DNA from: CAYMDP01 sp964389375 | GTDB taxonomy: Bacteria > Bdellovibrionota > Bdellovibrionia > Bdellovibrionales > UBA1609 | Length of the DNA stretch: 22,510 bases | Reading direction: 5' to 3' | NCBI GenBank assembly: GCA_964389375.1 | Contig: CAYMDP010000045.1 | Location: 1-22,510, forward strand | Shown here: one piece after another, positions 1 to 7,891 of the stretch | Position numbering within the stretch: the stretch's first letter is position 1 | How the letters are laid out: every line of letters begins with the position of its first letter | The notes under the pieces: generated by a model | The model's input: only the letters and a program-made list of their open reading frames with translations | What the model was told of the DNA's origin: nothing | Database searches by the model: none | Translations under genes and position numbers: made by a program

Positions 1-1
1 T

Positions 2-145
2 TGCTCCTCCTCGAATTGGCCCGAAGCCAGTCCTTCGTCGTCACGCATTGAATTTGCCGAAAAATTCCAGCGCAAGAAGGGAACAGAATTACTGGTTAAG
101 GCACTAGAGAGAAATTCGGCTCTAGGCTACACTTATTGCTCATGA
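2..145 (+). CDS. C-terminal end of an unidentified upstream gene (partial)
   Basis: The frame starting at base 2 is open for 47 codons and stops at TGA 143-145. It overlaps the ATG of the next gene as ATGA, the usual sign of translational coupling. The readable tail includes FAEKFQRKKGTELLVKALER, a charged helical stretch that looks like real protein. No family is recognisable from so short a piece. A second frame is open to about base 107, so the frame choice rests mainly on the ATGA overlap. Confidence 0.45.
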   Translation, partial: CSSSNWPEASPSSSRIEFAEKFQRKKGTELLVKALERNSALGYTYCS

Positions 146-3000
146 CGGAATCAAGGAAGAAATGGATAATTAAGGACTCAACCGGGCGAATCCGTGGACC
201 CTATCCCACTAAGAAGATATTAGAGCTTATTTCTAGGGGGCACCTGGTCGGAGACGAAAAAATTGCTCTTTACCCCGGGCAAAACTGGGAAGCGATTAGT
301 CGGGAGCCGACCTTTTATGACCGTCTTCTTGAGGTCATCGCGGGGCAGCCCGAAAGAAAAAAACCGGCCTCATATGTAGAGTCCGAGTTTTTCGAAGGCC
401 CGGTCGAAGCAGCACAAAAAAGTCAAAATCAGAAAAGCCAAAGTTCAAGCCTGAATGAGGACACTCAGCCCGCCGCACCCATGGATGAAGATTTTGTGCG
501 CAAGGACCACGGCCCAAGCTCGACAGCAAAAACAAAATCGAACTCAAAAAAGAAATCTCGTGCGGGACAAACAGAGTCGGTGATTGAACTGATTGATGTT
601 TACGCCGGAAGTCGCAAAAAGATTTTAAAAAAGGCAAAGCTGCCTTTAGTTTTAGTTGGAGTTGCAGGACTTTTTATTTTGCTTTCACTATTTATCGGCG
701 GCGAAGAGAAGGGAATGCTTCAGCGGACTCACCTAATAGCGCCGCGCCTGAATCAGCCGCCCATTCCAGAAGAACAGGCCGCACAAAAAACTCGGACCGG
801 AGTTTCGGCTTATCTTCAAGACACTGCAAGCGGATATCGTAAAGCTCAAAATGAGTTTGTCCAGGTGGCTGAAGCCAATCCAAAAAATGCTCAGGTTCTT
901 TCGATTCTTTGTCTGACCTATCTTGAGCTTTGGCCTTATTCTTATCAAGACGGCCTTGATTTAAAAACGGTAAACCAAGCGACAAGATGGGCCAGTGCGG
1001 CTGAACCCTCTGGAATTAATGCAGCGACTTGTCGGGCTGTCGAACTTTTATTGCGTTCGCAACACGTAGACGCTCGATCTGTTATTGAGTCAGTGATTGA
1101 TCAATTCGCAAACACAGATCAGCCGCCGATTGCCTTTTATTATTTGAAAGCTTTGATTTTGGATGGAGTCTCCGACCATCAAACAGCGATAGGATATCTA
1201 AAAAGCTCTCAGCAGCTTTGGCCGCAGTGGTTAAGGGTCTATAGTTATGAAGCTCAACTGCAGGCAAAGATTGGACAAGCCGCGGAAGCCGCAAAAATTT
1301 TTCAGAATGTGTTAAAGGCAAATCCAAATCATATGGTTTCTAGAATAGAGCTTGGTGTTTTAGAATTTAGACATTTTCGGCACCTGGATCAGGCGGATAG
1401 TCGAATTCGCTCTGCGATTCAATCCGGAGAAAAAGCACCCCCTCAAGTTTTATCCGCTGGATATTTAGCCCTTGCGGAAATTGCTTTAGAACGAGGGCGG
1501 GGCGGAGAAGCCCTGGAGCTTGCGCAAAAAGCCTACGGCATGAATCCGGGAAATATCGCGAGTAAAAACTTGATCGTAAAACTTGGCGGAGTTGAGAAGT
1601 TAAAACAAACAAAAGTTTTAAGCGGACAATTAGTTTTTGAGGGGGATCAGCTTGTTCGAGAGGGAGATTGCAATGCGGCTCAGGCGCATTTTAAATCCGC
1701 CTTCGAGCGCGATCCAAAAAATGCAGTGGCGGCCTATAAGGCGGCGGAGTGTATGTGGCAGCTTAGCTTTACCCGCGAAGCCATGGAGTGGCTAAATAAT
1801 GCCATTCGTGCAGACCGAAAGTATGCAGCCGCCTACGCGAAGCTTGCGGATTATTATACGCAAAGGTTTAATTTTCAGGCGGCGGCCCAGATTCTGGCCG
1901 CAGGACAAAGGGAGCTTCCAAATAATTATGAAATTTTAAGAGGCTTTGCGCTTGTTGAATTTCGCAGAGGAAGTCCTCAGGGGGCCATATCTTTTGCGCG
2001 AAAAGCCTTGGCAGCTTATTCGACAGATGCAGAAACTTATGTGCTTATGGCTGAAGCCTTGATGTCGACGGGCAACTTCAGCGATGCCTATCCGGCCGCT
2101 TCGAAAGCCATCGAGATTGATCCGAATTCTCGTAAAGGCCAAGTGATCTATGCAAAGGCTTTGGGCGGAATTCAAGGGGTTGAGGTGGGTCGAAACTATT
2201 TGGCGGGGCTTGTGCAAAATTATCCGCTTATTTTAGATTATCGCATAGGGCTTGCCGAAATGTACTTTGAAGAAGAGCTTTACGACATGTCCATCGAAGT
2301 TTTTAGAAACGTGATCGATATCGAGGCGAAATCGAAGAACGCTTATTTAGGACTTGGAAAAGCTCTACGTGCACAACGCAATTTTAAAGAAGCTTCAGAA
2401 GTTTTTCTACAGGCTGCGGTTTTAGACCCGGCGGATCCCGAGCCTTTATTTCAAACGGGATTGTTATACTTAGATGCAGGAAAACCCGCCGAGGCCATTG
2501 GGCAGTTTGAGCGCGTCTTGCAGGTCAATTCGTCTTACCCAAGAGTTCACTACTATATGGGTAGAGCCGCACTTTTAAATAACAATCCAAGATTGGCGCT
2601 TCAACAGTCTGAAACCGAGAAACGAACCAATCCAAATCTGGCAGACGCCTACCTTTTGGCGGCTGAGGCCCATTCAAAATTAGATCAGTTCAGTCTTTGT
2701 GCGAGCGAATACCAAAAGGCCATCCGTCTTCGTCCCCAAGGGGCCTCGATCTATGTGCGGCTTGCCGAATGCTACAGAAAGTCGGGAAACCTAGATATTG
2801 CGATTTCAATGCTTAACCAAGCCGCCGCCCAAGAGTCGGGTTACGCCGAGATCTACAAAGAGCAGGGACAAGTCTACGAGATGAAGGGGGACTCTGGACG
2901 GGCGATTGAAGCCTACAACCAGTACTTTGTCCTGGACCCCAATGCTCCTGATCGCCAATTGATAGAAAATAGGATAGAAACATTACTTAAGGGCCCGTAA
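142..3000 (+). CDS. GYF_2-domain, single-TM, TPR-repeat protein
   Basis: A 952-aa protein in three parts. Residues 8-65 resemble a GYF_2 (DUF4339) domain: W8, the GP pair at 19-20, a helix, and the GQNWE turn near 46-50. Residues 66-160 are a polar, low-complexity linker. Residues about 166-187 (LPLVLVGVAGLFILLSLFIG) form one membrane segment. The rest, about 220-940, is a long run of TPR helices with recurring A-x-Y-x-G/A-K-A and DP-N/A patterns, at least a dozen repeats. By the positive-inside rule the GYF_2 domain would be cytoplasmic and the TPR array periplasmic. A TTG at 136 could extend it by two residues, but ATG 142 is preferred because it overlaps the upstream stop. TPR arrays are scaffolds, so the protein probably assembles an envelope complex; the partner is unknown. 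Confidence 0.85.
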   Translation: MTESRKKWIIKDSTGRIRGPYPTKKILELISRGHLVGDEKIALYPGQNWEAISREPTFYDRLLEVIAGQPERKKPASYVESEFFEGPVEAAQKSQNQKSQSSSLNEDTQPAAPMDEDFVRKDHGPSSTAKTKSNSKKKSRAGQTESVIELIDVYAGSRKKILKKAKLPLVLVGVAGLFILLSLFIGGEEKGMLQRTHLIAPRLNQPPIPEEQAAQKTRTGVSAYLQDTASGYRKAQNEFVQVAEANPKNAQVLSILCLTYLELWPYSYQDGLDLKTVNQATRWASAAEPSGINAATCRAVELLLRSQHVDARSVIESVIDQFANTDQPPIAFYYLKALILDGVSDHQTAIGYLKSSQQLWPQWLRVYSYEAQLQAKIGQAAEAAKIFQNVLKANPNHMVSRIELGVLEFRHFRHLDQADSRIRSAIQSGEKAPPQVLSAGYLALAEIALERGRGGEALELAQKAYGMNPGNIASKNLIVKLGGVEKLKQTKVLSGQLVFEGDQLVREGDCNAAQAHFKSAFERDPKNAVAAYKAAECMWQLSFTREAMEWLNNAIRADRKYAAAYAKLADYYTQRFNFQAAAQILAAGQRELPNNYEILRGFALVEFRRGSPQGAISFARKALAAYSTDAETYVLMAEALMSTGNFSDAYPAASKAIEIDPNSRKGQVIYAKALGGIQGVEVGRNYLAGLVQNYPLILDYRIGLAEMYFEEELYDMSIEVFRNVIDIEAKSKNAYLGLGKALRAQRNFKEASEVFLQAAVLDPADPEPLFQTGLLYLDAGKPAEAIGQFERVLQVNSSYPRVHYYMGRAALLNNNPRLALQQSETEKRTNPNLADAYLLAAEAHSKLDQFSLCASEYQKAIRLRPQGASIYVRLAECYRKSGNLDIAISMLNQAAAQESGYAEIYKEQGQVYEMKGDSGRAIEAYNQYFVLDPNAPDRQLIENRIETLLKGP

Positions 3001-3014
3001 AGCGGGGAGGCCAA

Positions 3015-3311
3015 ATGGGACAGTTTATTTCTAATATGCAGTATCGAGTGAAATCCTCTTCATTGGGAATGTTTACCCTGATGCTAAAGATTGTGACGGG
3101 CTTAATGTTGGGGCTGACTTTGGCTCTTATAGCCCAAGAGATTTTGGGCTTTGGACAGCTCTCTTTTATTCTTTTTATAGTCGTCTTTGCCTCCGCATTT
3201 TTGAAAACGGCCTGGCGCTGGAATCTTGGTGGGGTTTTGATTTTTAACCTTATTTGTGTTTTAGTCGCAGTCCTTTTAAGAGCCTATATCTTGGTGGCGC
3301 CCGGAGCCTGA
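3015..3311 (+). CDS. small integral membrane protein
   Basis: A 98-aa protein starting 14 bases after the TPR gene, with a good ribosome site (GGGGAGG, 3004-3010) just ahead of ATG 3015. Three hydrophobic segments are visible at about 19-41, 47-64 and 71-92, so it is almost entirely membrane-embedded. There is no recognised family and no catalytic motif. The tight spacing and shared strand suggest co-transcription with the TPR protein, perhaps as its membrane partner; that is inference only. Confidence 0.75.
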   Translation: MGQFISNMQYRVKSSSLGMFTLMLKIVTGLMLGLTLALIAQEILGFGQLSFILFIVVFASAFLKTAWRWNLGGVLIFNLICVLVAVLLRAYILVAPGA

Positions 3312-3341
3312 AGCTTCGGATGAATCGCCAAGGTGCTTAAC

Positions 3342-3370
3342 CGAAGCGTTTTATCGAAGCGTTTAATCGA
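3342..3370. repeat. 13-bp tandem repeat, two copies
   Basis: The unit CGAAGCGTTTTAT at 3342-3354 is followed directly by CGAAGCGTTTAAT at 3355-3367, then a further CGA. The two units differ at one base. It lies in the 129-bp gap before serS, in which no clear promoter is visible. Confidence 0.6.
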
Positions 3371-3440
3371 GGGGCCGAGAAGAGTTAGAATAAAAGCATT
3401 TTAGAAAATTAGAAGACTAAGAACGGATGGGATCTAAGAC

Positions 3441-4763
3441 ATGATTGATATTAAAGCGCTCGAAAAAGATGAAGCGACGGCGGGAGAAGAATCTTATCAG
3501 AAGGCTTACCGTAGAACTCTCGAATGGCGGGGCGAGTCTCCAGCCCTCGTAGACCAAGCTTTAAAATTAAACTCCGAGCGCAAACGTTTTATCTCAGAAA
3601 TGGAAACTCTTCGTGCCGAGCAAAACAAAGTCGGAGAAGAAGTGGCTCGCCGTAAGCGAGCTAAAGAGGATGCGACCGATATTTTGACTGAGATGCAGGC
3701 GCTAAGCCAAAAGGTGAAGGATCTAGACCAAAAAGCTCAGGAAGCTGATCAGGTTTTGACGGACTTTATGTTGCGTCTGCCAAATAAAATTCAAGATTCA
3801 GTCCCTCGAGGGACCTCTGAGGCCGACAATCAAGAGGTTCGCAAATGGGGCGAGCCCAAAGTTTTCCCATTTAAACCTAAAGACCATGTGGAGCTTGGTG
3901 AAAAATTAGGAATCATTGATTTCGAAAGAGCCGGAAAGGTTGCGGGCGCCCGCTTTGCTTTTTTAAGACGAGCGGGATCTCAGCTGGAGCGCGCCTTGAT
4001 TCAATATAAAATGGATCTTCATACCAGGGAGCATGGCTACGAAGAAATGATCCCCCCCTTTATTGCCAACAGCAATTCTTTTAAAGGGACCAGTCAATTT
4101 CCTAAGTTTGTCGACGACGTTTTTCATCTTCAGGGGACGGACTATCATTTGATTCCAACAGCAGAAGTTCCGGTCACAAATTTTTATGCAGACGAAATTT
4201 TAGACGAATCTTCTTTGCCCCAGTTTTTTACCGCCTACTCGCCTTGTTTTCGTTCGGAAGCCGGCAGTTATGGTCGAGACACAAAAGGTTTAATCCGGCA
4301 GCATCAGTTTAACAAAGTTGAGCTTGTGATGTTTTGCAGGCCTGAAGAATCTTTAGAACTTCATGAGCGCTTAGTGGTCCATGCGGAAACCGTCTTAAAA
4401 CAACTCGAACTTCCTTTTCGCAGGATGGTTTTATGTTCTAAGGATATCGGTTTTGGAGCGGCGAAGTGTTTTGACCTTGAAGTTTGGCTGCCGGGCCAGG
4501 CCGCTTATCGAGAGATCAGCTCGTGTTCGAACTTCGAGGACTTTCAGGCCCGCCGGGCGAATATTCGCTACAGACCTCAAGGTCCAAAGGCAAAGCCCCA
4601 GTATGTGCACACCTTAAACGGATCGGGCTTAGCCGTGGGTCGGACCTTGATTGCGATCCTTGAGAATTATCAGCAAGAAGACGGATCGGTCTTAATTCCG
4701 AAGGTTTTACAAGGCTACATGGGCGGACTTAAAGAAATCCGCCCCCCCAAGTCCAACGCTTAG
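3441..4763 (+). CDS. serS: seryl-tRNA synthetase
   Basis: A 440-aa class II aminoacyl-tRNA synthetase that charges tRNA-Ser (and tRNA-Sec where present) with serine in the cytoplasm. Residues 1-110 form the N-terminal long helical hairpin (coiled coil rich in K, E, Q) that grips the long variable arm of tRNA-Ser. The catalytic core follows: TAEVPVTN (serine/ATP pocket), motif 2 as FRSEAGSYGRDTKGLIRQHQ, and motif 3 as LNGSGLAVGRTLIAILENYQ. Length and motifs are those of a normal bacterial SerRS with nothing missing. ATG 3441 gives the usual start, with GGATGGGAT upstream as a weak ribosome site. The cognate tRNA gene follows 60 bp downstream on the same strand. Confidence 0.98.
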   Translation: MIDIKALEKDEATAGEESYQKAYRRTLEWRGESPALVDQALKLNSERKRFISEMETLRAEQNKVGEEVARRKRAKEDATDILTEMQALSQKVKDLDQKAQEADQVLTDFMLRLPNKIQDSVPRGTSEADNQEVRKWGEPKVFPFKPKDHVELGEKLGIIDFERAGKVAGARFAFLRRAGSQLERALIQYKMDLHTREHGYEEMIPPFIANSNSFKGTSQFPKFVDDVFHLQGTDYHLIPTAEVPVTNFYADEILDESSLPQFFTAYSPCFRSEAGSYGRDTKGLIRQHQFNKVELVMFCRPEESLELHERLVVHAETVLKQLELPFRRMVLCSKDIGFGAAKCFDLEVWLPGQAAYREISSCSNFEDFQARRANIRYRPQGPKAKPQYVHTLNGSGLAVGRTLIAILENYQQEDGSVLIPKVLQGYMGGLKEIRPPKSNA

Positions 4764-4823
4764 CATCAAGCCTGGGAGAAGCCCGAAAAGTCATCTATAC
4801 ATCTGGATTCATTTTCAGGATGC

Positions 4824-4913
4824 GGAGAGGTGGCAGAGCGGTTGAATGCACCAGTCTTGAAAACTGGCGAGCCTTCGCGGGCTCCGTGAGTTCGAATCTC
4901 ACCCTCTCCGCCA
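4824..4913 (+). tRNA. tRNA-Ser, anticodon TGA
   Basis: The full cloverleaf can be folded. Acceptor GGAGAGG (4824-4830) pairs with CCTCTCC (4903-4909), with discriminator G at 4910 and an encoded CCA at 4911-4913. Anticodon stem CCAGT/ACTGG (4851-4855, 4863-4867) encloses loop CTTGAAA with anticodon TGA at 4858-4860. A long variable arm, GAGCC-loop-GGCTC, marks it as class II. T-arm GTGAG-TTCGAAT-CTCAC spans 4886-4902. It reads UCN codons, mainly UCA. Confidence 0.97.
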
Positions 4914-5051
4914 ATTTTTGCGCAGCAAAAATTCCTCTATTCTCCATTTTCCATTTTCGGTCCCCAAGCGAAGCTAAAGCGTACCAATTCGCCATTTGCC
5001 GCGCAAAAACGAAAATCGACAATAGAAAATAGAAGAGTTCGAAGTTCGAAC
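4913..5051. repeat. nested inverted repeats between tRNA-Ser and the four-helix-bundle gene
   Basis: Several symmetric pieces are packed here. AATTTTTGC (4913-4921) and GCAAAAATT (4925-4933) make a perfect hairpin at the tRNA end. TTTTTGCGC (4915-4923) also pairs with GCGCAAAAA (5001-5009). A 26-bp T/C-rich arm at 4934-4959 matches the reverse complement of 5010-5035 at 21 of 26 positions. GTTCGAA is repeated in tandem at 5037-5050. The whole can fold into one long stem-loop of about 100 bases. Confidence 0.65.
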
Positions 5052-5118
5052 GTCGAGGGGAAACATCACGATCGAGGTGTGATCGGGGCTTTGGCTGAAC
5101 ATTGCATTACAGTCCGGA

Positions 5119-5475
5119 ATGGCATTCCTCTTCGAAAACCTAGATGTTTATAAACGCTCAGTTCAATTTGCAACCACCATTGAAACCCTGCTCTCGGAAC
5201 ACAAACATTCCGTAAGTCGCGGATTCGCCGATCAACTCTCGCGAGCTTCCCTTTCAATTCCACTCAACATCGCAGAAGGCAACGGCCGCTGGCATCAGGC
5301 GGATAAGTGCCAGTTTTTCTGGATAGCAAGAGGATCCGTTTTTGAGTGTGTTCCTCTAATAGAAATTCTGCATATTAAAAATTGCTTATTGGAGCCGCAA
5401 TACAATGTATTCCGAAATGATTTAGAAGCACTTGGGAAAATGTTAACCCAGCTTGTGCAAGCACACAATCGATAG
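5119..5475 (+). CDS. four-helix-bundle protein, 23S rRNA intervening-sequence family
   Basis: A 118-aa protein of the family whose members were first found inside intervening sequences of 23S rRNA and which fold as a four-helix bundle (relatives include the Avd accessory proteins of diversity-generating retroelements). Recognition rests on FENLDVYKRSVQFA at the start, RASLSIPLNIAEGNGR in the middle and FFWIARGSVFECVPLIE near residue 70. Length is typical. The molecular role is unsettled; nucleic-acid binding is suspected. Here it stands alone behind a tRNA gene, with no 23S rRNA and no reverse transcriptase in the window. The ribosome site ahead of ATG 5119 is weak. The upstream inverted repeats may be part of the same transferable unit. 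Confidence 0.9.
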   Translation: MAFLFENLDVYKRSVQFATTIETLLSEHKHSVSRGFADQLSRASLSIPLNIAEGNGRWHQADKCQFFWIARGSVFECVPLIEILHIKNCLLEPQYNVFRNDLEALGKMLTQLVQAHNR

Positions 5476-5501
5476 CTGAGCGAGCTCAAATGCACGGGCG
5501 G

Positions 5502-6065
5502 CTAAAGAACGCCACCCTGGTCTGAAGTAGAAAATTTATCAAAAATATAGCTGCGGATTTTTTCAATTTCTACTGAAGAGAATCCGCCGAGCCTTATCGC
5601 AAGGCCTTGCGCAATTCCAGCAGCAACGGCTTTATCAAAATTCGCGCGATTCTTATCTAAGTAATTTACTGAACTAAGGCATATTCTATTTGTTTGATCA
5701 GCGAAGACTTGCCCTCGGCTTAAGGTGGTTTTTGCCTGAGATACGTATATGTCGTAAGACCGACCGGAAGGATCAAAGCAGTGTCCAGCAGCGACATCCT
5801 GTATGTTTAGGCTTTTATCGAAATCTTGAAGGCCCATACTTGTAATGACAATCATGCGCTCAACTCTAAGGTTTTGAAGCGCCTCCGATTGAAATCGTTT
5901 AATGGACGAATCATCAGATTGCGGCAAAGAATCTAAAAAATAGAAATAGGTTTTAGCTATTGAATCGACACGCCGTTCTTCATAGTCACTGGTGCCAGCA
6001 AATGGTGAAGCGGCAAGCGAAGAGCTTGCAATGGCTAAACTGATAAGAAGTAATTTAAATGTCAT
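5502..6065 (-). CDS. exported protein of unknown function
   Basis: A 187-aa protein with a clear Sec signal peptide (MTFKLLLISLAIASSSLAA, cleavage after about residue 19). Strong ribosome sites (GGAGTTAGGAGCG) lie just ahead of its ATG. The mature part is mixed alpha/beta with two cysteines, about 95 and 128, that could form a disulfide, and a C-terminal helical stretch rich in A, I and G. No family or catalytic motif is recognised. It converges on the four-helix-bundle gene and probably has its own promoter, because the upstream gap to the ankyrin gene is 285 bp. Confidence 0.75.
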   Translation of the reverse strand: MTFKLLLISLAIASSSLAASPFAGTSDYEERRVDSIAKTYFYFLDSLPQSDDSSIKRFQSEALQNLRVERMIVITSMGLQDFDKSLNIQDVAAGHCFDPSGRSYDIYVSQAKTTLSRGQVFADQTNRICLSSVNYLDKNRANFDKAVAAGIAQGLAIRLGGFSSVEIEKIRSYIFDKFSTSDQGGVL

Positions 6066-6350
6066 AATTCGCTCCTAACTCCTAAGAAGCTTAGACCTTC
6101 GCAGGGGGATAAGCTTCAGGCGGCTATAATTGCCAAGCTTATGCCGATCTAGAATGCGATTTAATTTCACTTTAAGGCAAAGGAGTGACCAAAGCCCCGT
6201 GTGGTGCCGCCAATTGTCACCTCGAAAGGGCGAGGGGAGTAAATCTGAATTGTTAAAATACAGGCCGCAGGGCGGGGAGAATATGAATGAAGTTTAGGTG
6301 CCCGTCGTATTTTTGCGCAACAAGGTGTCGGTTGCCTGGAGCAGAAACCT
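6066..6350. other. 285-bp intergenic region with one arm of an inverted repeat
   Basis: No gene is convincing here. It holds three AAGCTT copies near 6089-6140, and one copy of a 24-bp repeat at 6298-6321 whose inverted partner lies at 7857-7880. A 23-codon GTG frame after AAAGGAG near 6180 is too short to support. Confidence 0.5.
6298..6321 (+). repeat. 24-bp dispersed repeat, copy 1
   Basis: It contains the 17-base core CCCGTCGTATTTTTGCG (6301-6317). Copy 2, at 7857-7880 on the other strand, matches it at 22 of 24 positions; both differences are transitions. The pair flanks the ankyrin gene. Confidence 0.75.
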
Positions 6351-7487
6351 TTAGGGCCTAATTTCTGGATCTTTAGCTTCGCGCAAAACCTCGCCGCACA
6401 TTTTTTTTCCGAACAATTGCGGAATGGTCCTGACCAGCTCACTAAGACGATCGGTTTCTTTTGCAGTTAAGCTTGCCGGAGAAAAATAATCCGCAACATA
6501 GTTTAAGGTATTATTGATAACAAGGACCGGAACTCTTGATCGTTCTAACTGATAAATAAAGTCTAAATATTCTGCAGACCCATAAAATACAAAGCCCTTG
6601 ATAAGGACAGATAAAATGATCCAAGTTTCTAGATCGGAACCATCCGAAAGTCGCAACTTATCAGTGAAATAGGGGTCCGCACCTCGGCTTATAAGGAATT
6701 TTGCCATTACAAAGTTTCTGTCATTTAAAGCTCGCGAGAGGATATTCCAACTTTCATACTTTGAAAAATTGAGGTCTGCGCCCCGGCTTATCAAAAAATC
6801 GACCATAAAATTATTTGATTGATTCGCGGCCAGCCCGAGTAAAGTGAATCCAGTTATATCCTCTGGATAATTGGGAGATATCCCACGTGTAAACCACACA
6901 TCAAGACCACGTAAATCATTTTGAGTTACTGCAGTAAAGATTGTTTCGGTAATATCAATCCCATGATAGGCGTTTCTCACCGTCCGAGCTATTTCAGCGG
7001 GTAACTTAAATTGGTTTATAACCGATAGGTGATGGATATTTAAACCGAGTTCATCTACCAGGTCGACTCTAGCCCCCATCCTCTTTAAGAAATAATAGAG
7101 TCCGCTATTGGGTGCTAGTACTGCATGCATAAGGGCTGTTCGTCCGTGGGAGTCGCGTTGATCTATGGGGACGCCCGCTTTAAGGGCGCTCAAGACCCTC
7201 GCCTCCAATTGATCATCCCAATGCCCGATAAAACCAGACTCATTCCGTGCCCAAGCCGCTTCGAAGATGGGGTTGGTTTTAGATCCATTGTGGAATGCTT
7301 CACTGCGAACACCTCGACCCATATCAAGAAGCATCACGGGAACTTTAGAGGGCGAATTAATAGACTCAATAGATTCAATTAAGGCTGGGCTTAACTCAGC
7401 GTGCAGCGGATAAATCAATACGGCAACTGTGAAAGCCACCAGCCTCGGTAAACAAGAAATTGGACATAAGGAACTTAAGGAACGCAT
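6351..7487 (-). CDS. exported ankyrin-repeat protein
   Basis: A 378-aa protein with an N-terminal hydrophobic signal (about residues 14-30, cleavage near LHA-E). Ankyrin repeats follow: DSHGRTALMHAVL (about 112-124), GFTLLGLAANQ, and the paired consensus pieces FLISRGADLNF and FLISRGADPYF at about 231 and 264. The N-terminal 35-100 and C-terminal 290-378 regions are not ankyrin-like. Ankyrin stacks bind other proteins, and the signal peptide places this one in the periplasm or outside. No ribosome site precedes ATG 7487, so the true start could be slightly different. The gene lies between two inverted 24-bp repeats; whether that means mobility is not shown. Confidence 0.8.
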   Translation of the reverse strand: MRSLSSLCPISCLPRLVAFTVAVLIYPLHAELSPALIESIESINSPSKVPVMLLDMGRGVRSEAFHNGSKTNPIFEAAWARNESGFIGHWDDQLEARVLSALKAGVPIDQRDSHGRTALMHAVLAPNSGLYYFLKRMGARVDLVDELGLNIHHLSVINQFKLPAEIARTVRNAYHGIDITETIFTAVTQNDLRGLDVWFTRGISPNYPEDITGFTLLGLAANQSNNFMVDFLISRGADLNFSKYESWNILSRALNDRNFVMAKFLISRGADPYFTDKLRLSDGSDLETWIILSVLIKGFVFYGSAEYLDFIYQLERSRVPVLVINNTLNYVADYFSPASLTAKETDRLSELVRTIPQLFGKKMCGEVLREAKDPEIRP

Positions 7488-7891
7488 GAAGTGCTCGAGT
7501 GCAATATAAGTACCATGGAAAATGTCTCTGGCATCAGAAAGAGTCTCAATCCGAACCCGGTCAATCCACCTAACTAAAAAGGAGCTACATTAAATCTGTG
7601 TCTAGATCGGTGGTGTTTTCTGAAGGCTTGCGGCGGTTTAGGAACTTCTAAGTCAGCCTTGGGTTCGGCATAGGACCCTCTTTAATGCGACGGCCACCCA
7701 TTTGCATTCGGAGACTTTTTTGACGAACCTGTATGTTTTTCAGCCACGCTATGAATCCATTATCTGCGCATGAAAAATCCGAGAACAACTTTAAACTTGC
7801 GGAGTGAAGCGTGAAGATCATTTTGCTGGATTTCCCCGCGCGGCTGAGGATGCGTCGTTACGCAAAAATACGACGGGTACTTAAGGCGAAA
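7488..7891. other. 404-bp intergenic region, possibly containing decayed coding sequence
   Basis: No intact gene is seen. On the minus strand two frames near 7660-7860 carry plausible protein fragments of 30-45 codons (for example GFIAWLKNIQVRQKSLRMQM) that end in stops and lie in different frames, so a degraded gene is possible. Copy 2 of the 24-bp repeat closes the region at 7857-7880. No clear promoter was found for the ankyrin gene. Confidence 0.35.
7857..7880 (-). repeat. 24-bp dispersed repeat, copy 2 (inverted)
   Basis: It contains CGCAAAAATACGACGGG (7861-7877), the reverse complement of the core of copy 1. Around this copy CGTCGT (7854-7859) and ACGACG (7870-7875) can form a short hairpin just downstream of the ATP-grasp gene. 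No U-tract follows, so it is not a standard terminator. Confidence 0.7.

Noticed and set aside
4820..5032. 70-codon frame across the tRNA
   Set aside because: It reads through a perfect tRNA cloverleaf and the following repeats, and has no independent support.
4891..5100. Integration site using the tRNA-Ser 3' end
   Set aside because: No second copy of the tRNA 3' end, no integrase and no phage genes are present; GTTCGAA repeats at 5037-5050 only resemble the T-loop by chance.
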